A stretch of 60,961 nucleotides of DNA, taken from the IMG/VR virus record IMGVR_UViG_3300032323_001252, positions 1 to 60,961 of that record; one strand, 5' to 3'. The notes below the pieces were generated by a model that searched no databases, was not told the DNA's origin, and saw nothing but the letters and a program-made list of their open reading frames with translations. Both the position numbers and the translations under genes were made by a program. Below, piece by piece: positions 1 to 9,295 of the stretch (its first letter is position 1; each line of letters begins with the position of its first letter). The DNA is from a virus.

Positions 1-336
1 ACCATCAATACCTGGCTTGTCAAACTGTAAAGTTGTAGCAGGGATGTCAATAATTTTAGGGAATTTGTAAGGTACAGCTACCTGCCACTTCCAAGCATCA
101 CTATTGTTGTCAATGTAGTAAGGCGTTGACTTGTTGATCATGTCCAAGAAGTCATTGCTGTACAATGAGCTCTGAGTGTACAGAGAGATAATCTTCTTAT
201 CGTAATCTGCTGGCTCAGTTGAGTGAAAGCTTTCCAAGTGGTTAGAATCTGTCAACTTACCTACTGCACGCTTGTCCATAGACGCAACGCGAGCATAAGT
301 AAAGCCAGTTAAACCTGGAATTGTTTGAATTGCCAT
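1..336 (-). CDS. Probable major capsid protein, N-terminal part (cut by window edge)
   Basis: Open frame of 112 codons from an ATG at 336 running off the window. It begins MAIQTIPGLTGFTYARVASM and continues without a stop. The capsid call is inferred from position: it is the last gene after TerL, portal and an acidic scaffold-like gene, the usual place for the major capsid protein. No capsid fold can be recognised from this fragment alone. The leader before the start is A/T-rich with no Shine-Dalgarno site. It could instead be another abundant head protein. Confidence 0.55.
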   Translation of the reverse strand, partial: MAIQTIPGLTGFTYARVASMDKRAVGKLTDSNHLESFHSTEPADYDKKIISLYTQSSLYSNDFLDMINKSTPYYIDNNSDAWKWQVAVPYKFPKIIDIPATTLQFDKPGIDG

Positions 337-371
337 TTGTTTGTTTTGTTTAAATTAAAAAATATTACGTG

Positions 372-1622
372 TTATGAAAACCAAGATGTTGGCGTTGATG
401 ACTTGGATTTCCCTGACGAACTTTTGGAGGCTTGACGTGCAACCTCTCCAAACAGCTCATTTGACTTCTTAGAGATACCTGATTTTTGAATCGTTGATAA
501 TGTAGGATCCTTTTCTAGGATTTTTAAAAGTAGTGCCACTTTAACCTTCATCTCATGATTCTCAGGACGCTTAAGATCGAGAATGGTTCTATCAAAATCT
601 GTTAATGTTTCTCCAGATCCTGTTTTCCATTTCTCAGCCAAAAGGAAATCTTGTAGTTCACCAGCTAATTTTGGATTAAGAGGAATGCCATCAAACTCTT
701 TAGTTTTTAGCTTCTCTTGTAGAACTGCTGTTACGTTTTGCTGATACTGTTGTTTGTAGGCAGCTTGACGTTGTAACTCTACAGTTCTTTGTTCTTCTAA
801 TTTCTGTAGCTTTGCAGCTTCTTTCTTTATTAGAACTTTATGATGCTTAGCAGCTACGCTTTCTAAGTCACCATAGTTTTGAAGTCTTTCAACTTCTGTT
901 GTTATATCTTCAGGATCAAAACCTTGATCAGCTAAAGCTTGTTTAATTACTGCTATTTGATTTGATTCTTGAGATAAGTCCATCTCAGAGAATGATTCAA
1001 TAGCATTGTATGTACCGAAATATTCTTTAGGATCTACACCCTTAACAAAGATAGCATCGAATGCTTGTTGGTAGTCTTCTCCAAACTGTCCAATGAAGTT
1101 TTGTACCACTTCAATTGCACCTTTCTTTTTCTCAGCTTCAAAGCGTTCTAGGAACTCTTCTGCAGAATTGATAGAAGCATCTTCCTCATCATCTTCTTTT
1201 GTGAAAACACCAAGTTTAAAAAGATCTCGTGATAAAGCAGTGAATTGGTTTGCTGCTGTGTCATCTTCTTCTTCCTCTTCTTCATCTGCTGCAGAAGTTT
1301 CTTCTTTCTTTTCAGCTTTAGGAGCAGGTGTTTCATCCTCATTTTCATCTTCATCACCTCCTAATAGGAAATCTTGAATTGATTTAGAAGGATCGTCTTC
1401 TTTCTTATCTTCAACATCCTCATCAGCCTTTGCTGTAGATGCTTGTTTTTTAATAGGTGCTGCTGCAGGTTCTGCATCAATCTTCTGTACATCATCAGGA
1501 TCAGCAGTAGAAGTATCAGGACCCAATAAGTCATTTAATAACTCTGCGTTTCCCATTCCCATTTCCATGGTGTTCTCAATGCTAAAATTCCCAAATCCTG
1601 GGTTTTCTAAATTCTCGGCCAT
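372..1622 (-). CDS. Acidic scaffold-like head protein
   Basis: 416 residues. Residues about 40-130 are very rich in Asp and Glu with Ala/Pro/Lys linkers. Residues about 150-330 are charged and look helical (coiled-coil-like, many Gln/Glu/Lys). A short Ser/Lys-rich tail ends in WFS. A highly acidic, helical protein encoded between portal and capsid fits a scaffolding or capsid-assembly protein. That is inferred from composition and position, as no family motif is recognised. A TTTG-N19-TACTTTTA promoter candidate lies just upstream, so this gene and the capsid gene may have their own late transcript. Confidence 0.5.
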   Translation of the reverse strand: MAENLENPGFGNFSIENTMEMGMGNAELLNDLLGPDTSTADPDDVQKIDAEPAAAPIKKQASTAKADEDVEDKKEDDPSKSIQDFLLGGDEDENEDETPAPKAEKKEETSAADEEEEEEDDTAANQFTALSRDLFKLGVFTKEDDEEDASINSAEEFLERFEAEKKKGAIEVVQNFIGQFGEDYQQAFDAIFVKGVDPKEYFGTYNAIESFSEMDLSQESNQIAVIKQALADQGFDPEDITTEVERLQNYGDLESVAAKHHKVLIKKEAAKLQKLEEQRTVELQRQAAYKQQYQQNVTAVLQEKLKTKEFDGIPLNPKLAGELQDFLLAEKWKTGSGETLTDFDRTILDLKRPENHEMKVKVALLLKILEKDPTLSTIQKSGISKKSNELFGEVARQASKSSSGKSKSSTPTSWFS

Positions 1623-1654
1623 ACGTAGTTCAATTTTTATTTGGTTTTTCGATA

Positions 1655-1685
1655 TAAAAGTATATTACATTAATTTAATAACAAA
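1655..1685 (-). promoter_or_regulatory. Bacteroidota-type promoter upstream of the scaffold and capsid genes
   Basis: On the minus strand TTTG (1682-1685) is followed after 19 bases by TACTTTTA (1655-1662). This agrees with the -33 TTTG / -7 TAnnTTTG pattern of Bacteroidota vegetative promoters except for the final base. It lies in the only sizeable gap (1623-1762) of the minus-strand head operon, so it could boost capsid and scaffold transcription. Confidence 0.45.
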
Positions 1686-1762
1686 GGGTAAACTGGCTAT
1701 AGAGTTGAATATTCCGCATAATATAGCATTAATGAAATTTACTCTAATCTAATTAGTTAGAA

Positions 1763-4345
1763 TTACTTACTTTTCTTTGCCCTATTGCGTGCATTTATCT
1801 CAGCAACCTTTACATCATTAGCTTGATTTTCTCTTGCTACTTGTAATTTCTCACGCTCTAGTTGCATTTTTTCAGATGCTTGTTTAGACTTAGATTGGAT
1901 ATCTTCCATCTTAACTTGATACTCTGACTGTGCTTTAGATCTATCACTTGCTAATTTGTCTAGTTCTAGTACATCAGCAGTTCCTGAAGTATCTACATCA
2001 GATAAAGGACCAGCTTTAGATTCAGCATTAATCATTGCGATCTGTACTTTATTCAAACGATCAAGCTCTGCTTGGTAATCATCGTGAGCAATCTTTTCAG
2101 CTTGTAACTGTTTAGCTTGTTCTATTTGAGCTTGAGCAATTTGTTGTTGCTGTTCAAGTTCTTGTTGCTTTTGCTGCATTTGCTGATCTTGCATTTGTTC
2201 TTGACGATCTTTCAATGTCTTGAACACTTTCTTCATATCACGAATAGAGTTTGTGCTGTATAGTTCAATGATATCGTGTAATGATCCACCATTTTGTAGA
2301 ACAGCTTGAGACAATCCTCGGATCTCGTTAAACATCTGCTTATCTTCTGGACGATTAGTCAAGAACACCTTAAGATCACGGAACTTAAGATCTGTTCCAT
2401 TCACTTGTACAAATGCTGACTCACCCTCAGATGTAATATATGAAATAGTAGATTGTGGCTTCTTAGATTCGATATATAATGAAGCATCAATAATTGCTTG
2501 ATATAGTTGACCTAATACATACTCATGTGCCACAAATAATGGCTCAGTTTGCGAGTAAGATTGTTGAATGGCAGTGTTAGTACCTGTAGCAGTTTCAGAA
2601 GCTGTAATAGAGCCTAAACGTTGTTTAGACATACCAATCAGTTCCCAACACTCTTGCTTCAACTGCATAGCTAAATTGTAACGAGATTGAATCTCCTGTG
2701 TACGCGTAAGGTCAATATCACGGAATTGATTGAATGAGCTTGGAGACTTTAAGTTCTCTGGGCTGTCATCAATAAACATTACACCACGATTACGTGCTTC
2801 CATTTCCCAAACATCAAGAGCATCTTGTGCATCTCCATCTTTAGGAATAGGGATGTGTCTAATTGATGTTAAATACACCTTACCAACTTCTTTCTCCAAT
2901 AGTTTGTATAATTGATTCATACAAACATTATAAAGAACCTGGAATGGCTTCATTAAGTCTACAAGACTCTTTGCCTCTGTATTCTTAACCTCATGTACTA
3001 CACCAATGATTGGGCAATAGTTTAATAACTTGAATGGTTTAATATGATAGATATCTGGTCCAATCTTAATACCTTGGTACCATTGGTTAATCCATCCCCA
3101 CTCTAATGATTGTTCTGTAGGAATTGTACCCTTCTTGTAGTTTTCGTCTACAAGCATAGATTGTTCATTACCTAATTCATCAACATAGATAAGTTTACCA
3201 ATCTTCTTCTTAGAGATCCAGTAACAACGTACAACTACATACTTATAACCAAATGAAGAAACGTTGTTCGTTAGTCCTAAGAAGTCTTTCAAACCATCAT
3301 TATTCTCCTTCATCTCTGATTCAATAATCATACGTGTTTGTAACACAGCAGGATCATATGTATCATATTGTACAGAGTCTGTACCTGGAATAGCATCAGG
3401 ATTACCTAGATTAGATTCACGAACGTTAATCAAACCATAGTCTTGTAAAGATGAACGCAAGTGGTCAATCTCTTCTTTTGTAATGTCTGGAATAGATTCA
3501 ATAATCTCAGACAATTCCATCACTTGCACAGTACCAGCAGCATACGCACCTTGAGCACGTCCTGTTGGATCTGAAATGTATTTACGATCTGGTGTAGTTA
3601 AGAACCAAGTGTTCTTTGGGTTAGCTACTTCGATGTTATATCCTAGCTTAGAGTTATCCTCATAGATGTGATAGAACTCACGAGCAGAGATTAACATATC
3701 ACGGAATGCATCTTCTGATTTCTCTTTAAGAACAAAATCTGCTTTCTGACATGTAAGAACATGGTTAGCCCATTTCTCAGCTGCAGATGTATATGAATCA
3801 AGTTCATCCTTAACTTGTTCAATTGTCATCTTATCTAATTGCTCATCATCAATTTCCTCACCCTCCATAGCAACTTTTTCTAGGATTTTCTGTTTAGCTT
3901 CATTGATGATAAACTCTTGTAAAACACCTGTCTTGTATTCTAATTCCTCTGCCTTAGAATCCTCATCAAATGCCTTAACACGGAAAGCATCAGGACGCTT
4001 AGAGATCTCGCCTACAAGCTCGTTTAAAGGCGTAGTAATGATTGAATACATCTTTACATATGCTGGTAAAGCTAGATCAGCTGTAAGCATATCTGTAAAA
4101 CTTCTTACTTCTGGCTCTTGGTAGAAATCCTCTGGACGCAAGATACCCTTCACTAAGTCATAGTTCTTAACAAATGTGTCACGATTCTTAATATACTCCG
4201 AATAAGCTTTATTCGCAAAGTAATCCATCGTGTTCTTGATCCAACTTTCATCTTGCTTTTCCTTTTCAGTTTTAAATTGATCAGGGAAGATGTTTAGATA
4301 GGCATATCTAATCGTTGCATCTTTTGTATATCTAATAATTGCCAT
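1763..4345 (-). CDS. Portal protein
   Basis: 860 residues, directly after TerL with a one-base TAATG overlap, the standard terminase-portal order. Portal proteins form the dodecameric DNA channel at the capsid vertex and dock the terminase. The body (about 1-690) looks mixed alpha/beta and includes a segment with RSRYNLAMQLKQECWELIGM, like the helix region of large portals. Residues about 700-860 form a Gln/Glu/Lys-rich coiled coil with long QQ runs. The length is in the range of the large portals of Bacteroidota phages. The call rests on synteny, size and general composition, not on a diagnostic motif. Confidence 0.75.
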   Translation of the reverse strand: MAIIRYTKDATIRYAYLNIFPDQFKTEKEKQDESWIKNTMDYFANKAYSEYIKNRDTFVKNYDLVKGILRPEDFYQEPEVRSFTDMLTADLALPAYVKMYSIITTPLNELVGEISKRPDAFRVKAFDEDSKAEELEYKTGVLQEFIINEAKQKILEKVAMEGEEIDDEQLDKMTIEQVKDELDSYTSAAEKWANHVLTCQKADFVLKEKSEDAFRDMLISAREFYHIYEDNSKLGYNIEVANPKNTWFLTTPDRKYISDPTGRAQGAYAAGTVQVMELSEIIESIPDITKEEIDHLRSSLQDYGLINVRESNLGNPDAIPGTDSVQYDTYDPAVLQTRMIIESEMKENNDGLKDFLGLTNNVSSFGYKYVVVRCYWISKKKIGKLIYVDELGNEQSMLVDENYKKGTIPTEQSLEWGWINQWYQGIKIGPDIYHIKPFKLLNYCPIIGVVHEVKNTEAKSLVDLMKPFQVLYNVCMNQLYKLLEKEVGKVYLTSIRHIPIPKDGDAQDALDVWEMEARNRGVMFIDDSPENLKSPSSFNQFRDIDLTRTQEIQSRYNLAMQLKQECWELIGMSKQRLGSITASETATGTNTAIQQSYSQTEPLFVAHEYVLGQLYQAIIDASLYIESKKPQSTISYITSEGESAFVQVNGTDLKFRDLKVFLTNRPEDKQMFNEIRGLSQAVLQNGGSLHDIIELYSTNSIRDMKKVFKTLKDRQEQMQDQQMQQKQQELEQQQQIAQAQIEQAKQLQAEKIAHDDYQAELDRLNKVQIAMINAESKAGPLSDVDTSGTADVLELDKLASDRSKAQSEYQVKMEDIQSKSKQASEKMQLEREKLQVARENQANDVKVAEINARNRAKKSK

Positions 4346-6369
4346 TATGTAAACAGTTTATGTTTTTTTGTTTCTGAAAATAGACCATTACTACTTCCAA
4401 ATAATTTATTACTTTTTCTTTTAGCGTGCATTGCCTGTACTCTAGCATCTCCGCCTGCACCAACTTTACCCATCAAAGGATCTAGTTTCATAGCTAATGC
4501 AATGGCTAACTCTGCTGCAATGATACGGTCAAAGTTACCTTCTTCGTTATATTGTATCATTTCTTCTAATAGTACAGGATCGAAGATCTTCACCATACCT
4601 TTCACCTCAGACTTAATCTCTCCTTCATTGTTTTTCTCTACGACTAAGGTTTCCTCTGTGTATTTCTTAAGACATCCGTGTAAGAAATCTCTAATCTTCT
4701 CTGACGATCTATGTATACCATAGTCACGTCTAACAGTAGTATTAGGTACAACTTCTTTTAACCACTCTGGTTGTCTCTCTAGATAGTGTGCTTCATTCCT
4801 AGAAATCATGTGATCAATGAAGGACATCTCATCATTCTCGACAAGAGCTCTTGCATTGTAGTATTTAATGAGGAGGCGAGCTTGTTCTTCCCACGTTTCT
4901 TTCTTATCTGGACGTGCACAATAGGATGCAACAAACATATCTTGGTACTTTTCTCCTGTAATGGCGTGCATACGTTTATATATGTACACAGAACCTAATG
5001 ACGTAGAATATGAAGCTTTACCTTGGCGGTATGGATCGACTCCTGCTACATACAATCCATAAGGAGGACTTTCTACAGGAAACTCATATATAACTATAGG
5101 AGCATCCTTCATGTCTGAATTCTTAAGAGGGAAGTTGGAGATGGGTAGCTTGTCTGTGAATTCATGCTTAACACCTTCTCCATCATCATATAGCACGACT
5201 GGTGTACCTGTACGCTCTTGAGATAAGAGTCTGGCCTTTTGTCGCTTAGCTCCCTCAATATCAAAGATGTTTGAGTCTTCATTCAAGAAGATATCATCTA
5301 CCTCTTGTGGGTAGTACATCTTTTCTTTCAAGTAGGCAATTCTATCACCTGCTTTCTTGAGTCTTTCTAAATTTTCGTTGGTTATTTGTGTGGCTAGTTC
5401 TTCATCAGACACTAGCATCTTTACGTTATGAAGGTCGTCACCTAATGGTTTATCTAGATATGCACCAAGAGTTGATTCATACTTGGCTTCCATTCTAAAC
5501 TTATGTGAAATGAATAACCCGTGTACACGAGTTTCATCTTTGGCATTGTTGTATTCTAAGAAGTTGTAGTTGCCTACATCAAACATCAAGGACTTAGCGT
5601 CCATGAATTTCTTCATATCCCCACCAGTTCCAGTAAGAATCGGTGCACAACCCCAGCCAAAGGGTGTTGTGAAACCTGGAACAGCAGCTTGGAAGCCTCT
5701 AAGGAAAGATCCCTTACCAATTTCATCTATAATTAGTCTTCTAGGCTTTGTACCAGCAATAGCCTCCTCGTTATTACCTTCGTCAAGGTTACGTATTAAT
5801 ATCTGTGAAAAGGGAATACGTTGTCCACCTCTTGTCTTTACACCTAATGTTACTTGGTTCTTCCAGTTATCTTCCACTCTTTGCCACTGCCAAGCAGCTG
5901 GGAGGTGATTAAGTCCTTTATCTATCTTATCTGTAATCAGCTTAATATCGGCTGCATTCAGACCAGCAATAATGTTCTGTGAGTTCTCATCAAATGTAGC
6001 ACCATGTGACACATATGAAGCCTCTAGAACAGACTTAGCAAAACGTCTGATTCCTAGTATAACTAGACCTTTACGTTCTCTTTGTGCTCTGTCAATCTCT
6101 GTTGACACCACCCACTCATTATCTCTTAAGGAAGGATTAGCATACTTCTGGGCTATACGTCCATATTCGTCTATAACGTCCACTTCTGTATGCCATGCAT
6201 TTAGATGCCAATATAAGAATGGGTTAATATACGTATCTCCCATCATAGCACCGTTCTTACACAGCTCCTCATGGAAGGCAAAGAACTCGTCATATTCCTC
6301 ACTGTCTGGTGTAGGAAGACGCTTCTGGTTCATTAACCAATCCTTATAATCTATCTTAAGCAGTTCCAC
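4345..6369 (-). CDS. terL: Terminase large subunit (TerL)
   Basis: 674 residues. The N-terminal ATPase domain has a Walker A-like GIRRFAKSV (about 106-114) and a Walker B RRLIIDEIGK (about 210-219), where Asp-Glu is the catalytic pair. The C-terminal RNase H-like nuclease starts at AGVDPYRQG (about 440), with a later acidic motif in NFDRIIAAELAIALA (about 620-635). It pumps DNA into the prohead and cuts the concatemer. It overlaps the preceding small gene by 14 bases and the portal by one base, showing tight translational coupling. Confidence 0.9.
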   Translation of the reverse strand: MELLKIDYKDWLMNQKRLPTPDSEEYDEFFAFHEELCKNGAMMGDTYINPFLYWHLNAWHTEVDVIDEYGRIAQKYANPSLRDNEWVVSTEIDRAQRERKGLVILGIRRFAKSVLEASYVSHGATFDENSQNIIAGLNAADIKLITDKIDKGLNHLPAAWQWQRVEDNWKNQVTLGVKTRGGQRIPFSQILIRNLDEGNNEEAIAGTKPRRLIIDEIGKGSFLRGFQAAVPGFTTPFGWGCAPILTGTGGDMKKFMDAKSLMFDVGNYNFLEYNNAKDETRVHGLFISHKFRMEAKYESTLGAYLDKPLGDDLHNVKMLVSDEELATQITNENLERLKKAGDRIAYLKEKMYYPQEVDDIFLNEDSNIFDIEGAKRQKARLLSQERTGTPVVLYDDGEGVKHEFTDKLPISNFPLKNSDMKDAPIVIYEFPVESPPYGLYVAGVDPYRQGKASYSTSLGSVYIYKRMHAITGEKYQDMFVASYCARPDKKETWEEQARLLIKYYNARALVENDEMSFIDHMISRNEAHYLERQPEWLKEVVPNTTVRRDYGIHRSSEKIRDFLHGCLKKYTEETLVVEKNNEGEIKSEVKGMVKIFDPVLLEEMIQYNEEGNFDRIIAAELAIALAMKLDPLMGKVGAGGDARVQAMHAKRKSNKLFGSSNGLFSETKKHKLFT

Positions 6370-6694
6370 TACGTTCTCTTAAAAACTTATCAGCCTTAGA
6401 TCCTAACGTTGATCCTCCTCTTACTTCCACCTTCGCTTCTTCTTTCTCACGAAGCTTATCAACCACCTCTAGTAGAGCTAGATAGTTCTTCATTGTCTCT
6501 TGAATAAACTTACCCTGAGCTTCAATAGATGCAATCACCATAGGTAACATGCCTCCTTTGCTTGTAGGTTTCCATTCAATCCTGTCTTTAAGCTCATGCA
6601 TTGGATTAGCATCAACGTATTGCTTCCATGAAGCTAATTGTTGTTCTGCCCATTCGAGCTCAGTGTTGATGTATGTAGTTTTCTTTAGTGCCAT
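6356..6694 (-). CDS. Candidate terminase small subunit
   Basis: 112 residues, mostly helical, with a charged central region and a basic C-terminal tail (KADKFLRERSGTA). It lies immediately upstream of terL with a 14-base overlap, the usual place for the DNA-recognising small terminase subunit. The sequence has no clear helix-turn-helix that I can point to, so the assignment is positional. Alternatives are a TerL cofactor or an unrelated head protein. Confidence 0.4.
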   Translation of the reverse strand: MALKKTTYINTELEWAEQQLASWKQYVDANPMHELKDRIEWKPTSKGGMLPMVIASIEAQGKFIQETMKNYLALLEVVDKLREKEEAKVEVRGGSTLGSKADKFLRERSGTA

Positions 6695-6699
6695 GTAGC

Positions 6700-6981
6700 T
6701 TAGTCGGTGAATTCTGGAAAATCTTCATCTAGTATTGTATCTAGATTCATTCCTTCCTTTATAATCTTATCTATTTCTGTATCGTCTGGATGAGGAACAT
6801 CCTGCATCAATTCTGCCTTGTACTTTGACAGTGCGTAAACTATCTCCCTATCTGTCATTCCCCATATGTCTTTGTATTCATATAGAGCTGTTGCTAAATG
6901 TCTTCCTAGATTGTATGTAGGAAATGCTTTCTGTAGATCTTCTAAGATCTTTAATGCTTGTTGATAGGAGGTTAGTTTCAT
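6700..6981 (-). CDS. Hypothetical protein, small and acidic
   Basis: 93 residues, predicted mainly helical, with an acidic C-terminal third (DDTEIDKIIKEG... DEDFPEFTD). It sits five bases before the candidate small terminase and belongs to the same minus-strand head operon. It is not recognised. Its place suggests a packaging or assembly accessory or a conserved phage orphan. Confidence 0.6.
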   Translation of the reverse strand: MKLTSYQQALKILEDLQKAFPTYNLGRHLATALYEYKDIWGMTDREIVYALSKYKAELMQDVPHPDDTEIDKIIKEGMNLDTILDEDFPEFTD

Positions 6982-6987
6982 AGCTGG

Positions 6988-7257
6988 TTAAATTAAATCA
7001 TTGATGTCATCCTCAGAGAACTTACTGTCCTCTTCGTTGTAATCAATGTCTTCGATGCTATTCTGAATCAGTTCAAAATCATCTGATTCTTGCATCTCTT
7101 TGCACATATACTCTTTTGTAAAAATGACAGAAAGCTTTCCTTCCTCTTCATCCGTGTTGACCAAGTCAACGTAGTCCACTCCCTTATTATATAAGTCTAC
7201 AAAGACATCTATAATCTCGTTCAAGGAAATCTTCTTGATTAATACTTTTCTAGCCAT
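6988..7257 (-). CDS. Hypothetical acidic protein
   Basis: 89 residues with a basic start (MARKVLIKKISLNEII) and a strongly acidic C-terminal half (DFELIQNSIEDIDYNEEDSK). It overlaps the upstream zinc-binding gene by eight bases. No family is recognised. The tight spacing on both sides supports it as a real operon member. Confidence 0.6.
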   Translation of the reverse strand: MARKVLIKKISLNEIIDVFVDLYNKGVDYVDLVNTDEEEGKLSVIFTKEYMCKEMQESDDFELIQNSIEDIDYNEEDSKFSEDDINDLI

Positions 7258-7549
7258 TGTTTACGTCTTTCTTTAATTGATCTTCTTCTTCTGGGTTTGT
7301 CATTACAGCTCCCCATTTATTCTGTGGACATGAGCATGACAAACATGCTGTTTTTGCTTCTAAATTACATCCACAATCTGTACAATGTGAATCTGGACGT
7401 AATGGTGTACTGTGAAACTTAGAATGAAAAGGACATTTGCTACATATTGCTAAACGTTCTTCAGATACATCATGTATCAATACTTTCATCTCTGTAGGAG
7501 GAACTAACTTGTTTCGCCATCCCTCGTAAATTTGGCCGAAGTTAATCAT
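7250..7549 (-). CDS. Small cysteine-rich zinc-binding protein
   Basis: 99 residues with nine cysteines, mostly in pairs: ICSKCPFHS at about 35-43, CTDCGCNLEAKTACLSCSCP at about 56-75. The spacing fits two zinc-binding knuckles and resembles small zinc-ribbon proteins frequent in phage genomes. The role is unknown; protein or nucleic-acid binding is likely. It overlaps both neighbours by eight bases, typical of coupled phage genes. Confidence 0.65.
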   Translation of the reverse strand: MINFGQIYEGWRNKLVPPTEMKVLIHDVSEERLAICSKCPFHSKFHSTPLRPDSHCTDCGCNLEAKTACLSCSCPQNKWGAVMTNPEEEDQLKKDVNNG

Positions 7550-7892
7550 TGTTGGTTATTTTTGGTTTTAAAAGTCTTATCTGCTTTTCCAATATCTCTA
7601 TTGCATTCTCCAATTTCTTTGGATCTGCATTGTTATTGTTAAGCTGTTTTTTTGTCCTTTCTAGCTTAGCCTCTAAAGCTGCTAGTTTCTTTATCGCCTT
7701 CTTATTATTGAACAATATACGTCCAAATCCAGAAAGCTCTAGAGAACGGTTAACATCCATAGCCTCATTAGCTGATTGAAACTGATGATTAACCACAGCT
7801 TCAACTATCTTCTCAGACATAGCCAACTTTATTGACAATGCCCTAACAAGATATTCCTTATGAGACATACTCTTAGGCTTGTTATACTCCAT
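7542..7892 (-). CDS. Hypothetical coiled-coil protein
   Basis: 116 residues. The C-terminal half (about 65-112) is a Lys/Glu/Leu-rich coiled coil. The N-terminal half has the helical string EYLVRALSIKLAMSEKIVEAVV, which could be a DNA-binding or oligomerisation helix. Coiled coil plus a possible DNA-binding head, upstream of terL, makes it a second candidate for a small terminase subunit. No family is recognised. Confidence 0.6.
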   Translation of the reverse strand: MEYNKPKSMSHKEYLVRALSIKLAMSEKIVEAVVNHQFQSANEAMDVNRSLELSGFGRILFNNKKAIKKLAALEAKLERTKKQLNNNNADPKKLENAIEILEKQIRLLKPKITNND

Positions 7893-8244
7893 GCTCTAAC
7901 TTTATCTCTAATGTAATATTCTCTGAGAATGGGAGAATAATCAATGGATTAACTTTAATCTTTGTTCCATCCTTAACTAAGACACCAACCTTCTTAAGCT
8001 TAGAAATTATGTTATTGATTGTAGGACTTGTAGAATTATACTTACTACAAAACTCTTCTCTTATATTACTGTAGGATATATTACCATGTATAGCTGTAAA
8101 TGCTACTAATTGTATCTCTCTAGTTGTAAGGTTTAAGTTGTTCACTGTAGACAGTATAGAATAATACTTCTCAGCTAAAGCATAATTACTATCAGTAGTT
8201 CTTTTTAATCTTTGTACAATAACCTTTTTCTTAATCTCTTCCAT
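7882..8244 (-). CDS. Winged-helix DNA-binding protein
   Basis: 120 residues. The central part has a typical (winged) helix-turn-helix: TTREIQLVAFTAIHGNISYS, then a recognition-helix-like TSPTINNIISKLKKVGVLVK followed by a beta-wing region. This is the first gene of the minus-strand head operon, next to the divergent control region. A role as late-gene regulator or terminase-associated DNA-binding protein is plausible. It overlaps the next gene by 11 bases. The family is not identified more precisely. Confidence 0.65.
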   Translation of the reverse strand: MEEIKKKVIVQRLKRTTDSNYALAEKYYSILSTVNNLNLTTREIQLVAFTAIHGNISYSNIREEFCSKYNSTSPTINNIISKLKKVGVLVKDGTKIKVNPLIILPFSENITLEIKLEHGV

Positions 8245-8659
8245 ATGTAGTTGGCATTCTATAGAATTATAGACGCTATATTAAGAATTATATTTGGTAA
8301 ATACAAATGAAAGGGAAAATATTATTAGAGAGAGCTCTACAGTGTACATATTATACCACCTAATTTCCTTCACTCTAAATGAGACTCCTAGTCCAAAGTC
8401 TGTTAATGTGTTGAATCTAAAATATATCATAATAGAAGAGTTTTTAGTTATAGCCCCCCCTTCCCCCCCAAAGGTAACTGAAGTTTTTTAATTTCCAAAA
8501 TTTCGTCCTGGGTGAAAATTGGAAAAATTTTTTAGGATGGGGGTACCCACCATATGCATGAGAGAGGAGTCCATATCAGACTGCAGCCCCGTAGGGTAAT
8601 TGAGGGTATCGGTGCATCCCCCCTATCAAGCATGCACCATAACGAAAATCAATATTACC
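8245..8659. promoter_or_regulatory. Divergent control region between head and early operons
   Basis: 415 bases without a convincing gene between the diverging operons. It holds TATATTTG at 8289-8296 (a TAnnTTTG match on the plus strand), two runs of C around 8454-8468, a palindrome GGGTACCC near 8543, and a G+C-richer untranslated leader from about 8540 to 8659. This leader carries the ATCAGACTGCA motif that recurs upstream of the second paralogue. Both early and head promoters must lie here or very near. An origin is possible but not shown. Confidence 0.5.
8575..8589 (+). repeat. Shared leader motif, copy 1
   Basis: ATCAGACTGCAGCCC lies about 70 bases before the start of the first paralogue. 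The same motif with one change occurs at 9331-9345 upstream of the second paralogue. Fourteen of 15 bases match, while the surrounding DNA differs strongly. It is a candidate operator, promoter element or RNA leader element. Confidence 0.55.
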
Positions 8660-9043
8660 ATGAAAAACTTAGTGATTAACAACGGAACATTCTCAGCAGC
8701 AGGTAACTTCTCAGGCTACAACACATTGGGAACAAGAGTTCACATCTACAAACGTCAGATGGACGCAATGGGATGGTCAAGCGTGGAGGACATCGAGTTC
8801 CCATTCTACGCTATCGCAGACATCAAGACAGTGCAATCAACAGATGACGCGGGTAATCCAGTGGGAGAAGCGAGTGAGAGACTAACAGCATTGAGCGTGT
8901 TCAAGACTAAGACAGAGATGACACAGGCACACGTAGACAACGCAACACTTGACATGGAAATCAAGAAGAGCATTGCAGACGAGGCAGCCAAAGTGGGACT
9001 TGACACAGTGAGCATCGAGGCATTGATGAACGCGATTGCCTAA
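8660..9043 (+). CDS. Early small protein, paralogue A (G+C-rich codons)
   Basis: 127 residues starting MKNLVINNGTFSAAGNFSGY. The ATG at 8660 is chosen because it aligns exactly with the start of the paralogue at 9446; an upstream in-frame ATG at 8600 lies in the leader. The two proteins share the N-terminal block, a central PFYAI block and RLTALSVF. No enzymatic motif is visible. Codon choice (AAC, GAG, ACA, AAG) is much more G+C-rich than in the rest of the window. As the first gene after the control region, with its own hairpin, it is probably strongly expressed early in infection. Function unknown. Confidence 0.75.
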   Translation: MKNLVINNGTFSAAGNFSGYNTLGTRVHIYKRQMDAMGWSSVEDIEFPFYAIADIKTVQSTDDAGNPVGEASERLTALSVFKTKTEMTQAHVDNATLDMEIKKSIADEAAKVGLDTVSIEALMNAIA

Positions 9044-9050
9044 CATTAAC

Positions 9051-9076
9051 AGGGAGAGGGTAACAACTCTCCCTTT
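9051..9076 (+). terminator. Hairpin after paralogue A
   Basis: AGGGAGAG at 9051-9058 pairs with CTCTCCCT at 9067-9074 across an eight-base loop, followed by only a short T run. It is probably an attenuating or mRNA-stabilising hairpin rather than a full stop, because the next gene follows in the same direction. Confidence 0.55.
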
Positions 9077-9090
9077 AACCAACTAAAGAG

Positions 9091-9288
9091 ATGACAACAA
9101 AGGAAAGAGAAGACGAAGCAGGAATGCTGATGCTAATGCTAGAGCAGGACAAGGAGAACATTGCTGCACTACGCAAGTTACTAATCCATGGTGCAATCAC
9201 AACAGATGAGCACACACGAATCTTCAGTAGAATCAGAAGCAACGTGAACGAAACACTTCACCAGCTACAACAAACTGCAAGAGAGTAA
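9091..9288 (+). CDS. Hypothetical helical protein in the G+C-rich island
   Basis: 65 residues, almost entirely helical and charged (MTTKEREDEAGMLMLMLEQD), with a His/Gln-rich C-terminal half. It is not recognised. It lies between two hairpins and shares the G+C-rich codon use of paralogue A, so the two probably form one unit of distinct origin or under distinct selection. Confidence 0.6.
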   Translation: MTTKEREDEAGMLMLMLEQDKENIAALRKLLIHGAITTDEHTRIFSRIRSNVNETLHQLQQTARE

Positions 9289-9295
9289 CAATCAA

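Noticed and set aside
1093-1377. Ser-rich frame on the plus strand opposite the acidic scaffold gene
   Set aside because: It is the antisense reading of the Glu/Asp/Ala-rich repeats. Low complexity and opposite to operon direction.
8294-8491. 65-codon frame in the divergent control region
   Set aside because: The composition looks random, it runs through the C-rich tract and has no homologous pattern. Treated as non-coding although a TATATTTG element overlaps its start.
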